NCBI RefSeq assembly: GCF_000499845.2
Contig: NC_023756.2
Location: 36,154,970 to 36,218,969, forward strand
DNA length: 64,000 nucleotides
From: Phaseolus vulgaris
Lineage: Eukaryota; Streptophyta; Magnoliopsida; Fabales; Fabaceae
Direction: 5' to 3'
The stretch's first letter is position 1. Each line of letters opens with the position of its first letter. Below the pieces are notes generated by a model. It was not told the origin of the DNA, ran no database searches, and was given only the letters and a program-made list of their open reading frames with translations. The translations under genes were made by a program, and so were the position numbers. This document shows, in pieces, positions 23,691-35,397 of this stretch.

Positions 23691-25386
23691 ATGGCTGATA
23701 AACTACCTTTTGGAGAAGGTGCTTCTATAAACAGACCACGATTGTTTTGTGGTGTGAATTACCAGTTTTGGAAAGTTAGGATGAAGATTTTTATGCATTC
23801 CACAGATAAAGGAATTTGGGAAGCAATTGAAAATGGTCCTTTTATTCCCCAAGTTAAAAATGATGATGTCTTTGTTGATAAGCCTTCATCTGAATGGACT
23901 GAGGCTGATAACAAGAAAGCAAAGTTTGATTGGATTACTAAAAATATTATAACCTCTGCTTTGAGTTGTGATGAGTTTTTCAGGGTATCACAATGCACTT
24001 CAGCAAAAGAGTTGTGGGACATCCTTGAGGTCATACATGAAGGAACTAATGATGTAAAAAGGGCAAGAAAGCATGCTCTCATCCAAGAGTATGAGTTATT
24101 CTGAATGTAGAAAGGGGAGACAATCTCTGATGTGCATAAATGGTTTTCCCACATTGTGAACCACTTAATGAGCCTTGGAAAGAACTTTGACAAGGAGGAG
24201 CTGAACATAAAGATCTTGAAGTGTCTTGGTAGGTCTTGGTAGCCAAAGGTCATTGCTATTTCAGAGTCAAAGGATTTAACATCCATGACAACAACTTCCT
24301 TGTTTGGTAAGCTAAGGGAGCATGAGCTTGAGATGATTAGGTTGGTTGTCCAAGAAAGTGAGGACAAACACAACAAGTGTATTGCACTTAAAGCTGCCAA
24401 CCAAAAAAGGAAACAAGACTCTAGTGATAGTGATGAAGACACAATGAGCTTGCTGTCAAGGAAGTTTAGCAAATTTTTGAAAAAGAATAAAGGCCAGTCT
24501 TCAAAGATGTACAATCATAAGAAGTTAAATGACTTTAATCTTAACAAATATACTTGTTATGGTTGTGGTGAACAGGGATACATTAAATATGAATGCCCTA
24601 ACAATGAGAGCAAGGAAAAGGCTGATTTCAAGGAGAAAGGAGAGGAAAAACCAAGAAGGCATATATAGCATGGGATGATAATGAGACATCCTCCTCTAGC
24701 TCTTTAGAAGATGAAGAAGCAAATCTATGCTTAAAAGCATCAACATCAAGCAGTGTAAGCTCATCTTCATTAGTCAAAGGTAAGAACTACTACCAATTAC
24801 TTGAAACATTCAATGAAACACATGAAAAAGATAATAGATTGGCTTTCTTGAACAACCGGTTGAAAGAATTGAACAACTGGCTTGAAAACAGAGTTAAAAA
24901 ACTAGAAGAGTTGGAAAAATCTAAACTTGATTTTGAAAACCTGGATTTGATTTACAAAAATTATGCTTGCATGTGTGACTCTAGTTTTTGTGAAAACTGT
25001 GAATCTCTTGAAAAGAAGGTTCACTACCTTGTGAAAACTGTGGATAGGCTTACAACTGGAAAATCCAACTTTGAGAATGTTCTTACATCTCAAAATTGTG
25101 TCTTTGGAAAACAGGTTTAGGATTTTATCCACATAGCAAAAAGAATGGGATTTCAAAACCTCTTTCATCAGTGCAAGAAAATCAACCGATTAAAAGAACG
25201 AAACAACCGGTTGTTACATGCTTTTACTGTATGAAGGGAGGTCATTCTATTAGATTCTACAGGTTTCGTAAGTCTCTTGTTCCTAAAGGTATCTTTAAAT
25301 GGATTCCAAGAAATTTTGATGGTTCTAAAGATAAATCTAACATGGAAGGTTCCAAGTTCTTTAAGGGATCAAATCTTGTGATTTGA
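23691..25386 (+). pseudogene. Copia-type gag (Copia-1)
   Basis: From ATG 23691 it encodes MADKLPFGEGASINRPRLFC, followed by a UBN2-type gag domain including ALSCDEFFRVSQCTSAKELW and ARKHALIQEYELF. A zinc knuckle follows at about 24554-24595: CYGCGEQGYIKYEC. The usual His is Tyr (TAC at 24579-24581), which should abolish metal binding. A coiled-coil-like stretch comes next, then CFYCMKGGHSIRFYRF near the end. Stops lie at 24102, 24108 and 24240, with frameshifts near 24655 and 25100. Gag forms the cytoplasmic particle. It aligns end to end with the Copia-2 gag at 47949-49609. Confidence 0.85.
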
Positions 25387-26181
25387 TAAGCTTTCTTTTG
25401 TAGATTTTTGCCTCCACATGAAGGATCTGTAGAATCAGGATCTCATGGATGCAAATAAGCAAGACAATGCCTTGTTCTGAAATTGTGTACTTCTTCATAT
25501 GTGTACTATAAAGATTGAAGAATAACTCTTTGTTCTTCCTATACTTGAACATTTCATTTTAAATTCAATTATGTATTTCTTCTCTTAAGGTTCTAGATTA
25601 TTTTGTATTCCTTCTGTTTCTATACAAAACTATGTGCCTTAAAACCTGAATCCTTGTATGTTCAATTTCTGTTAAAAGAATTTGGCTTTTTCAAACTTTT
25701 CACTGGTTGCAGAAATTTAACCTATTGTTTATTCGAAACAACCGATTGTTTCAACTCTGTCAACACTGGTCAAATCTGTTTTTAATTCAATGTGCATTGA
25801 TTTGATTTTCTGTTCAAAGTGACGTTTGTGGTCAACAATGCTTTAATTACAGCCTTGAATACAAATTCTCTCTGCAATAACTACGCTTCAAGGAATATAT
25901 TATTCTAAACCTTGGAAATTAAATTACCTTTAAGTTTGGTTAAATCAACATGTGTTTTCTATGCTTTTTGTTGGGTCTGACATAACTACTTTATTGTTCT
26001 GATTTGATTCCTTTTTCAGTTTGAATTCAACCCACTAAATGCCATCTTTGACTGACTGTTCTGGGTATATATATGTGAGGTTACTTGTTGCACTTAATCA
26101 CAATAAACAACTTGTTTTTCTTTTTTTTCTCTCTACACTAAATCTGTTATGCAGCTTACTCACATCTCCTCTACCTAAACC

Positions 26182-27339
26182 ATGGCATCAACACTTCCAT
26201 CCTCTAAGAGAATGAAGTCAAGGGTAGTAAGGAGTGGTGGAAAACTAGAAGGTTGGTTTTCAGGAGAATCAGAATTGATAGAAAAGTACCTACATGAAAC
26301 CAGTAGGAAAATTATTAACACTCCAAAGCTTGTTTCTTTCACCTGGATGAAACAACAGAATCTTATCATGGTGAAGAGTCTTCTAAAGGAGCAAAGGCTG
26401 AAGAGATTCCTTGAGCTTTCTGGAAACATCTATCCAGATTTGGTGAAGGTATTCTACACAAATCTTCAATTCAACGGTGACACTCTCAACTCTCATTTGA
26501 AGGGGGAGGATATTGTAATCACCAATGATGTGTAGATTGCTATAACTGGGCTAAAGTATTATGGATTAAGAATCAACAAAGGCAATCTTGGAGTGATAGA
26601 AGAGTTCAACAAAAAGCAATTCTACAAGAATTGTCTCAAGAATCCTCTCTCAAAGGTGAGAAATTTTCTATGGGAGGTTTGAAGCTTAATGAAAAGCTCA
26701 TTGCCTTCATAGTTTATTGGATTGTCACACCAAGGGGGAGCAATCATTCTACTCTTTCTGAAGAAGACTTGTTGTTAATCTACTACATCATGAATAAAGT
26801 GAAGCTCAACTGGATTCACATCTTCAAAGACCATATGCAAAAAGCTATAAGGTTAAATGACTTCCATTATCCCTATGCCATTTTGATTTCTAAATTTCTA
26901 CATTATTTTGAAGTAGATATTGAAGAAGAACTGGCTGAGATTATAAATCCTTCAAGTGAGATCAATAGTGGTTCCCTAAGCAAAATGGGGTTTACCAAGA
27001 TTGATGGAAGGTGGGTAAGCAAGGATGGTGATCAAGCTGGCTCAAGTGGAACTCATGATGAAGAAACTGAAGTTGCAGCAAACCTATAAGAACCTATTGT
27101 TGAGACTCATGAAACTGATCCAAGTACTGATCACATGGGAGATAGGATGACTTCAATGTCTCCTTCTGAGAGGCTCATGGTAAACCGAATGGATAGCTTT
27201 GCGGAGAACCAAAGAAATCTTCACGAGCTGTGTGAATCAAGGTTTTCACCATATGGATTCAAAGTTTCAGACCTTGGATGAACAAATTGAAGAGGTTCAA
27301 AACCAACTACTTGATCTGCAATATGGAAGGAATGACTGA
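26182..27339 (+). pseudogene. Additional ORF (ORF3) of Copia-1, putative plant transposon protein family
   Basis: From ATG 26182 (ccATGg) it encodes MASTLPSSKRMKSRV, then EGWFSGESELIEKYLHETSR and NIYPDLVKVFYTNLQF. After a TAG at 26533-26535 and a frameshift near 26655 it continues with LIAFIVYWIVTPRGSNHSTL and FHYPYAILISKFLHYFEVDI. A TAA at 27087-27089 and an extra T near 27241 follow before a C-terminal coiled coil (LDEQIEEVQNQLLDLQYGRN). It matches ORF3 of Copia-2 (43261-44410) throughout. I associate the core with the family named putative plant transposon protein. Its position after pol recalls extra ORFs in Sirevirus-like elements, but no membrane segment is evident. Confidence 0.7.
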
Positions 27340-27619
27340 AGCAAGCCTAAGGCCTTCATTTAAATGTTTGTTTACTTTTCTGAACACTTTTTTTTTCTCT
27401 TTTATGCTGTTTTTTGGGCTCCCTACTTGGAAGCTTGTAGCCTTGTACGAGTCGTGCCAAAAATGGGCCATTTTAATCAGTATGTTGTGTTTTAATACAC
27501 TTGCACATTTATTTGACATGTTGACTGGGTGTTTAATTTTTTCTGAATATGCAGAAATCATGTCTTGCGTTGACGGTGTAAGTCTGTAAATATATTTAAG
27601 AAATTGAAGTGACAAGCTG

Positions 27620-28065
27620 GCAAGAGACAAAAGGGATTGATCGAGTTTATAGGTGCAGGAATGTCTGCACCTATTGTTGACCTAATGCCCCCGGCCAGTA
27701 ATGAACACCCGGTTAATTCGAAGAAGAGGGGTCGCTCAGCAAAAATGCCTCAATCCCAGACTCGGACACGAGTGGGGTCATCTCCGTCTTCCCCTTCGGT
27801 GCTAGACGGGAGTCTTCAACTCGCTCGGGGGGGTTCAGATTGCTTTCACACCGGAGGAGTAGAGCATAATGGTTGCGATATCCACAACTAACTTAGTCCC
27901 AGGGCTAGTGGAGATGCTCATCCGATTGCTTATGATAAGCTGGACTTTGGGAGACGAGCTGGAGAGGAACTCGACCACTGTGGTGGCTAAGTTAAAAGCA
28001 GAACTTGACGAGTCCTCCAACTCGTTAAAGGCGAATAGGTTTATCTGGCATAACATGCAGCCTGC
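27620..28065 (+). pseudogene. Gypsy-type ORF fragment
   Basis: It encodes GAGMSAPIVDLMPPASNEHP, then RVGSSPSSPSVLDGSLQLAR. After a frameshift at the G7 run near 27830 it continues AFTPEE, a stop, MVAISTTNLVPGLVEMLIRL and a Lys/Glu-rich helix. I associate this with the same kind of legume retroelement ORF as 20798-22373, here on the opposite strand. It ends in a GC-rich imperfect palindrome (about 28065-28110). Confidence 0.5.
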
Positions 28066-30801
28066 ACATGTCAAGTGCAGGCCGGGGCGGGCAAGCCCGC
28101 ATAACCTGCACATTTTAAAAATTTATAAATTTCTTTCTACACCCCATAATTTCTTCTTACATCCTTATAATCTCAAAATTTATAAAAGTATACATTCCAA
28201 ATTTTATAATCTGGAATACAAATTTCTATTCTGGATTGTGAAATTTGGAATATTGTACAATTCCGAACACGAGTTTTGTCTTCTAGATTCTGTAACCCGG
28301 AAAGTCTCTAAATTCCACATTTTTCAAAATTGAAGAAAAAACATTCACTGGAAAATGCCAAAGGGTAATTTGAGTATTTTTTGAAATATGAGATGCATGA
28401 AGAAAGGCATGGAGGTACAGGAAAAAACTACCATCAATCCCTAATTCATAACACCTTCACGAAATTTAATATTTGTTTTTTAATATTTAATAGTGTTTTT
28501 TTTTTTCTTTTTGAAGTGGATAGATTATTTAGGTTTCAATATTCATCAAATGATAAAAACAGTAGTCAGACCTTAGTCTTTTTTATAATAAAATTTAAAT
28601 ATAATATTATTTTATATATGGATATTATTTTTCAAATTAGAATAGTAATTATGTGCCTACGTATATTATACTTTTAAAAAGTGTATATATTTAATAAAAT
28701 ATTTTATAAGTCAATTTATTAATACGATTGAAATTCAAATTTTATTGAAAATCAGAACATCTTATTATGCATGTGTGGCGAGAATAATACTATAAGACTA
28801 TGAATTTTGGTTTAGTGATTAGAGGATCTCTCAATTAGTGTCTTGGATTCAAATTCAAATCCCACCTGGAACAAAATTGGTAATGTTATATTTAATAGCT
28901 TTAATATAATAATATAATATTTAATGATAAATAATATTTTTAAAATATTAATATTAATAATTACTGACAAAAAATTCTGTTGGTTTGAATTTTTGTCAGT
29001 CACTTTTTCATGGTAATGCGAGTTTATGGACTAATTTTCGGTCTTATGAATTTTGATAATATACTTTGTAGTGTCTAACTATATTGTTTAAAGTAAAAGT
29101 TCGCGTAATGGGATTCTACTTATTTATTTTCTCTTTTTTCCGTGAAGGACCTATTATGAGGAGGAAATGAGATGCATGTTTTTCCTTTTCGCTACTTTTA
29201 CGGAAGAAGGGATGACCAAAAAAGTTCAATAATTAATCAGAATGATATTAATTAATTAATAAAAATAACACTTTTTTTTATCACAAATCTTTTATCTGTA
29301 TGTGTAGCACCAGGGTTATAAAAACCTACAAAACTTTGAATGAGGTAATGGTTATCACATGACGTTCAATGATGAATGTCAAAAAAAGTAAGAGACATAG
29401 GGCTAAATTTTGAAAACAACCAACCATAGGGATAAAATATGAATATAGGTTACTGAGCTAAAAAAGCTCTCGCAATGTTTGTAACAGCACCGACATTGTA
29501 AGAACATAAACCTAAGTCTAAAAAGAATGTAGATAAGGAACCTTTTCATTGCATAGGTATGATGATTACTTGGTAAAATTATGTAATAATGAACTCAAAC
29601 CCAACTTTGAGACATAGAGCCGACACAACTTCAGATTGATGCTGACAAACTACGTTTCTTGTGGCATATGCTACTGAACATTATACTAGATATATATGTT
29701 ATGATGGTTACCCTTCCTCTAAAGTAATTGTTGTATTTTGTGTGTTTTTTTAAGAATCGGTTTTGTCTAATAGCCAAACAACGTTTTTCTTTGAAAGTAG
29801 ACAAAATGGATAAGGAAAACCTAACAAATTGTACACCAACTGTTGTGTATGCAATTGAATCACATGTTGCAAACAAAATTAGTTTCTGATACAAAATTAG
29901 TTTATGACCTAATAGAGTACAGGAAACCGTGAAAGACAGAAAGTATCACATAAATATAAATGATTGATATATAGTAAATAAGTATCTAGCCTTAGTATCA
30001 ACCATATACTTAACGTCGATTTTACTAACTTGGTTTTGCAATTATAACAAAGCCTAGATGCTTGGTTTAAGTTTGTAACCATTTAGAAAGACAAGAAATT
30101 AGATCAATGAATACAGGTGATTATAACAAAGACTTAGGTTCCATCCACTTGAGATGAGGTAAATACAAATTATCTGTGTAGATATTGCTTCATGTTCAAT
30201 GACACGATGCTCAATTGGTGTATTCTACAATTGTAGCCTTATTGTAATGCAGCAGCCACAGCATATGATGTGATATGCAACTTCAAAACACTTGATATAT
30301 TCTTCAAAATATTAGTTGAACCCTTTTTTTTAGTAAATAGAGTAGAACAAGCAATCCAAGTCATATACAAAAGAATATGTAAAAAATATAAAAATATAAA
30401 ATCTACTTAAAGAAACCCTTCAACTATAAGATGATCATTTAAATATAAATCCTCACAACAAAACTCATCTTTCCTAATATAAAAAATTGTTCTCAACTTG
30501 AATATATTGTATAAAAACCCCACTACCTAACCCAAGAAGGCATGTAAAAAATCAACTAGATTAGCAACAAAAGGTGTCTAGAGTTGTTGGAGTCTTCTAG
30601 TCCCTTTCGCTTACACAAAAGGAACATAACCACCAATGCCATTTCCAAACTAGATAAACAAAACCCCAAAAATCCAGACTGTATTTCCCACAAGAATACT
30701 CAAATTATAAAGAACCAAGTCTAAGTGAATTATATATTTGTTAGATTTTAAATATTTACAAAATTTAAAGCTAACTCAAACTTTATCAAATCGGCTTATA
30801 A
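28066..30801. other. AT-rich intergenic DNA, no gene seen
   Basis: Apart from a SINE-like stretch near 28.8 kb I see no convincing coding frame, structural RNA or transposon ends. The open frames here (for example 28381-28677 and 29631-29894) are short, AT-driven and unrelated to known proteins. Confidence 0.5.
28800..28880 (+). repeat. Candidate tRNA-derived SINE head
   Basis: TGGTTTAGTGATTAGAGG at 28808 resembles a pol III box A, and GGATTCAAATTCAAATCCC at 28845 resembles box B with a T-arm-like stem. Spacing is that of a tRNA. There is no anticodon stem, so it is not a tRNA gene. The 3' tail and target duplication were not resolved. Confidence 0.4.
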
Positions 30802-31103
30802 TGTCAAATATTATGTAAATGATATTTTTATATATTTATTCAGCGCATGCCTACTGTTTATTTACAATCAAATTGGAGAGATATACTCCATATATTATGT
30901 CTATCTATCAACACCAAACTATTGTCTTATTTTTATCACGTATATTATACATTTATATATTTTCAATATACATCTATATGGAAAATATAATAATTTCAAT
31001 ATCCCCCTCAAGTTGGTGACTAAATATCATGCACTCCCAACTTGTTTCGCAAAGTCACGAACTGATCTTTCTCAAGAGGCTTATTAAATATATCTTCTAA
31101 CTC

Positions 31104-33147
31104 TCAATGTGAAGAGACAGGTGATGGACCTTGCAACTTTTCCCGTATGATGTGACAGTCTATCTCAATATGTTTCATACGTTCATGAAATACAGGATTT
31201 GGTGCAATATGGAGTGTCGCTTTGTTATCACAATTCAAAGGCGTAGGCAAGCTAATTGGAACCTTACGGTCTCGCAGTATATAACATAACCATGTTAGCT
31301 CTAGACAAGCATTTTCCATGGCCCGATATTCTTCATCGGTAGATGACCTTAACACGTTGGTTTGTTTCTTAGACTTCCTGGATACCAATGAATTTCCCAA
31401 GAAAATGCAATAGTCACCGACTGATCTTCGAGTAATATGACATCCTCCCCAATTTGAACCGCAATAGGCTTTCATCTTAAGATCATCATCAGAGGGAAGT
31501 AATATATGCTCCCTTCCACTTGTTTCAGAACCAATTTCAGAACACTTGTTTAAATCCGTATAAGGACTTATGAAACCGACAAACCAGATTTTCCCCCTAT
31601 TGGCAAAATTCGAGAGGAAGCTCCATGTAAACAATTTCATGAAAGTAAGCGTGTAAAAATGAATTTTGTACGCAAGTTGGTGGGTGAACTAGTTTCTAGC
31701 AACTGCAACGGTGAAAAGACAACGTAATGTCGTGAGTTTAGAAGTAGGAGAAAAATTCCCATATAGTTAATCCCATCCAGTTGTGTGTAGCCTTTGGCAA
31801 CTAAGTGCGTCTTATATCGTTTGATGCTCCCATTAGACCTATGTTTTATTTTATAAATTCATCGATATCCTATGGGTTTGTGGCCAACTGGTAATGAAAC
31901 AATGCTCCAGATGTTGTTTTCTGTCAATGCTGATAATTCAGCTGCCATGGCTTCCTTCCAGTGGGGAAAAAGAATGGCTTGATCATATGAAGAAGGCTCT
32001 CTATGTGTAGAAATGTTATATAAAAAGTTGCAGTGAGCGAAAGATAAGTTGGAATAAGAAATAAAATGAAAAAGTGGGTATGGTGTACCTGAGAGAGAAC
32101 CTTGGCTAGGAGTAGACTGCTTGGCGCGAGGTGGCAGCAAGTAATCTTTATGCCATGCAGGAGGATGCTTGAGACATGTAGAATGTCAAAGTGGTTGTGT
32201 AGAAATATTGGTAGATGAATTAGGCACATGAGATTTTGTGGTCATAGGTTCGGGAATAGGCTCAATGGGTGAAATGAACTCAATGGGTATGGGTTCGGTA
32301 ATGAGCTCACTGGGTGAAGTTGGTGAAGCCGATTGTGAGTTCGGTAGTGTGGTAGAAAATGTAGAATTTTGATGGTCTTAGTCAAGGACCAAATTTAGTA
32401 GGATAGAAGGGTGTGAGGGTGATGTTGTTTCATGAAAAAGGGAAAATGGTTTTGTGAAACCACGTCCCTATTGATAAAAATACTGTTTTTCAAGATCATA
32501 TAATTTGTAGCCTTTATGATTAGGTGGATATCCAATAAAGACGCATTGTTGAGCGCAAAGATCAAATTTGTATTTGGGATGATTCTCTGTTGCATAACAT
32601 AGGCTGCCGAAAATACGTAACTCTATAACAGATGGAACTTGGTTGTATAATAGTTGAAAGAGTGTTTTATCTGACAGAATGGAGGAAGGTAAGTGGTTAA
32701 GGAGGTAAACCGTGGTTAAAACACTATCTCTCCAAAAAGGAATAGGTAAATTAGACTGATAAAGAAGAGATCGCGCAATTGTGAGGATATGATAGTGTTT
32801 GCGCTCAACCACCCTATTTTATTGGGGGGGGGGGTATAGACACATGTACGTTGGCATTCAATGTTGCTATCAAGAAAAAAATTGATGCATGGAAATAAAT
32901 TTCGTACCATTATCTGGTCAGACGACTTTAACACGGATGCAGAATTTTGTATATGCAAATGTGATGAAAGATTATAGTAGACGTTGAGTATGTGATTTCT
33001 GTTGCATCAAAAGAACCCAAGTGCATCTAGTTAAATCATTGACGATGGTTAAAAAAATTGTGCATTTGAATAAGTAGGTGATTTTTGACACCCTTAATAT
33101 CGAAATGTAACAGGTCAAATGGATGTTGTGTATTTATTGCTCAGGAA
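31104..33147 (-). pseudogene. Copia-3 pol: integrase C-terminal part, reverse transcriptase remnant, RNase H
   Basis: Reading down the minus strand, PFDLLHFDI (about 33115) is followed by an integrase C-terminal part at 32812-32468 with VERKHYHILTIARSLLYQSN and SLCYATENHPKYKFDLCAQQ. The start of the reverse transcriptase follows (FPHWKEAMAAELSALTENNI, then HLVAKGYTQLDGINY near 31800). The catalytic YVDD region is deleted. RNase H at 31640-31104 keeps SSTDEEYRAMENACLELTWL and HIEIDCHIIREKL. Multiple stops and frameshifts mean no activity is possible. Confidence 0.8.
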
Positions 33148-33152
33148 GTAAA

Positions 33153-34153
33153 AGTGATACAACCCAAGTAGCTATAAAAATGACCAAGGAAGAAAAAGAC
33201 AAAGCACATGATGAACAGTTTTCTCAGCGAACAATTCATAACCCTACCAAGGATCAGATGGACCTCACCAAAGGAGCTGAGTATAAACTAGCACACCAAC
33301 TATTCTTCCTTTTGGTCTTCTTATAAGATACAAATATGTTGTAAATAATTTGGTCTCTCTTTAGGGGTCTAAATAACAAAGATATGATAGAATAAGATTC
33401 TTTTAGCATAATAGAGGGTGTAGTTAGCATTTTAACTTGTTCCTAGCCCTTTAGAAAGGGATTTTGACATAGTTTCTAGAAGGATAAGGCTAGGATACGG
33501 GTTTGACTAGGGCTGCCCCTCTTTTAATGTTTCCCATCCTACCCTTCATGCTTGTTCTCCAAGGCTCTTTCACCTATAAATAGGAAGTCTACCTTATTGT
33601 ATTTTAGAAGTTGAATTTGAATGAAGCAAAGAAACTCTGGACAAATTGTGTGAGCTCTTAGTGAGGTTTATGTCCTCTTAGGTTTGAGGTCTTATCTTGA
33701 GTGATTTGGGAAGTCCTCAAGTGGCGACCAACACACTCATCTTAGAGCACATCACACTCCAAGTGGCATGATATTTCTCACCCACCACCATAAGTTTTCT
33801 CATTCCATTTCCTTCTATTTCTCCATTCCATTTATGTTTTTGTCTCTTACTTTTCTTATTTGTTGCTCTTGGGTTTCACTCATATTTATGAGTATGGTGC
33901 ATCATTTGGGAGGCCATGACCACCATTGATGTTTACCTTGAGCCCATTTCAATTCCGCAATTGCATCGCATCCTCACTCTTTCTTGTTTTTCATCTTTGC
34001 CTCTGTGAAGTGAACCTTCACACTTACTTAACCACTTGGTTAAGTTTGTGTCCAATGGGAATCTTCATTAGGTCCTCACCACTAATTGCTAAAATCTTAA
34101 TCCTAAGTAAAGCGTCACATCTAAAAATGTCTAAATCTAAAAATCAACTCACA
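33153..34153 (+). repeat. Solo LTR of a gypsy family inside Copia-3 integrase
   Basis: It starts TGATACAACCC and ends ACTCACA. The host integrase reading frame is restored by removing it, with an AAAAG-type duplication on both sides (33148-33152, and an A-rich equivalent ending at 34161). A TATA-like CTATAAATAGGAAG lies at about 33575. It is an inverted relative of the LTR at 60132-61108, sharing for example the CTATAAATAG and CACCACCATAAG regions. No internal retroelement genes are present, so LTR-LTR recombination removed them. Confidence 0.75.
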
Positions 34154-34156
34154 TAA

Positions 34157-35147
34157 AAAAGGCAGTCTTGCTTGTTTAGCAATGGGACAAATAATGCAGT
34201 TATTATTAGTAGACGTATTGAAACAAAATATTAAGGATGCCAATTTTAAATGGGATGAAGAAGGATGACCAAATCTCATATGCTATAGATTCGTGTTGCT
34301 GGAAACTTGAAAAGAATCAAGCAATTTTTTGAAAGGTTTCATGTAATAAAGACCACCTCATTTTTCACCTGAGTCAATTATCCTCCCCGTAGCCAGATCC
34401 TACAGGATACAACCATTTGGAAGTAAGACAACACAACAATTTAGAGCTTTAGTGAGTTTACTTGTTGAAATAAGATTTGTTGTTGTTGTGTCTCTTCTTG
34501 TATAATTAATGAATATGTATTTCGAATGTTAGGCAAGGGAGACATCATCAAAATATTAGATCGGACACCTTTATAGGTGTGATTGAGACCTATAAGAAAT
34601 TGCATTAAACAATCTTCTTCCTTCTCGTCAATATTGTGTGCTTTCATTTGATTACAAGGCGAGGATGAGCGATATGTGTCTAACTTGTCCCAAAGGCTCT
34701 TGATTTTTATGTAATATACGACAAACATCGTGCCTTGAGTAATTGTTGCAATAACTTTCTGTATATGAAAAACTGCAAGCGTGTTCTTTTGTGAGAAATG
34801 ATCTTTCAAATCTTGCCAAACCTGATGTGCTGATTTCGCGTGTATGATGCCTTTAGCCAAATCTACTTCAACAAAAAAATTTAACCATGAAAGAATCATG
34901 CTATTGCGTTGATTCCATATAGCGTATTTTGTTGGCTACTTGGTCTCTGAAGGAGCACTGATTGTGCATCAATGAACCCTATTTTGTTCTTGGTTATGAG
35001 AGCATGAGTCATTGATTTGCTCCACGTTGGATAGTTTGAGTCATTCAATTTCTCTGGGACAAGTAGGTGTCTGGGTTGATCTGAATGATGTACATAGTAT
35101 GGATTTGATGTATCAATAACTGCGTCTTTGAAGTTTTCGGCGGACAT
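34157..35147 (-). pseudogene. Copia-3 gag and pre-integrase region
   Basis: From ATG 35147 the frame encodes MSAENFKDAVIDTSNPYYVH, then LNDSNYPTWSKSMTHALITK. After a frameshift near 34897 it continues SWLNFFVEVDLAKGIIHAKS and MKAHNIDEKEEDCLMQFLIG. This is the retrotran_gag/UBN2-type gag of short-LTR copia elements. A stop lies at 34441. Further down, HMRFGHPSSSHLK and CIICPIAKQARLPF mark the pre-integrase zinc-binding region, right before the inserted solo LTR. Zinc knuckle and protease are missing. Confidence 0.75.
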
Positions 35148-35397
35148 GGTTGTCGAGGAAAAAAAGGGCGAAAGAAAATTTTGTAGAGTCACCAAAAACG
35201 GTTCTCTAATACAATGTCAAATATCATGGAAATGATATTTCTATATTCGTTCAACACATGCCTACTATTTATATACAATTAGATTGGAGAGATATGTTCA
35301 ATATAATTCACTATTCATTTTAGGCCTATCTATTAGCAATTATACCAAATTATTGCTTTACTTTTACCACATATGCACTTTTTATATACCATAATAG

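Larger units (their letters stand above)
22501..27620 (+). mobile_element. Copia-1: Ty1/copia-type element lacking pol
   Basis: It consists of a 5' LTR, a primer binding site, a gag reading frame (23691-25386) and a separate downstream ORF (26182-27339). No protease, integrase, reverse transcriptase or RNase H is recognisable between them, although gag and the last ORF are closely related to those of the pol-containing Copia-2. The 3' LTR is missing; the sequence changes to a gypsy relic at about 27620. It is a pol-deleted derivative with many stops. Confidence 0.75.
30802..35397 (-). mobile_element. Copia-3: decayed short-LTR Ty1/copia element
   Basis: Two related LTRs of about 195 bp flank it: 30802-30998 and 35215 to about 35397, both starting TGTCAAATAT and sharing GCCTACT(G/A)TTTAT and TTGGAGAGATAT. 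A polypurine tract (minus strand, CTTGAGGGGGATAT) borders the left LTR, and a degraded initiator-Met primer site (TTGTATTAGAG) borders the right one. Between them on the minus strand are gag, integrase, partial reverse transcriptase and RNase H, with large deletions. A solo LTR of a gypsy family interrupts the integrase. Confidence 0.8.

Noticed and set aside
23759..24514. 251-codon minus-strand frame across Copia-1 gag
   Set aside because: It is antisense to a recognised gag domain with no resemblance to a protein family.
28808..28862. tRNA gene
   Set aside because: Box-like motifs only; no anticodon stem or acceptor stem can be drawn.
28381..30000. Short open frames in AT-rich DNA
   Set aside because: Low complexity, no splice or similarity support.
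32821..32833. Poly-G run in Copia-3
   Set aside because: Homopolymer slippage or a sequencing artefact in a decayed element; no function suggested.
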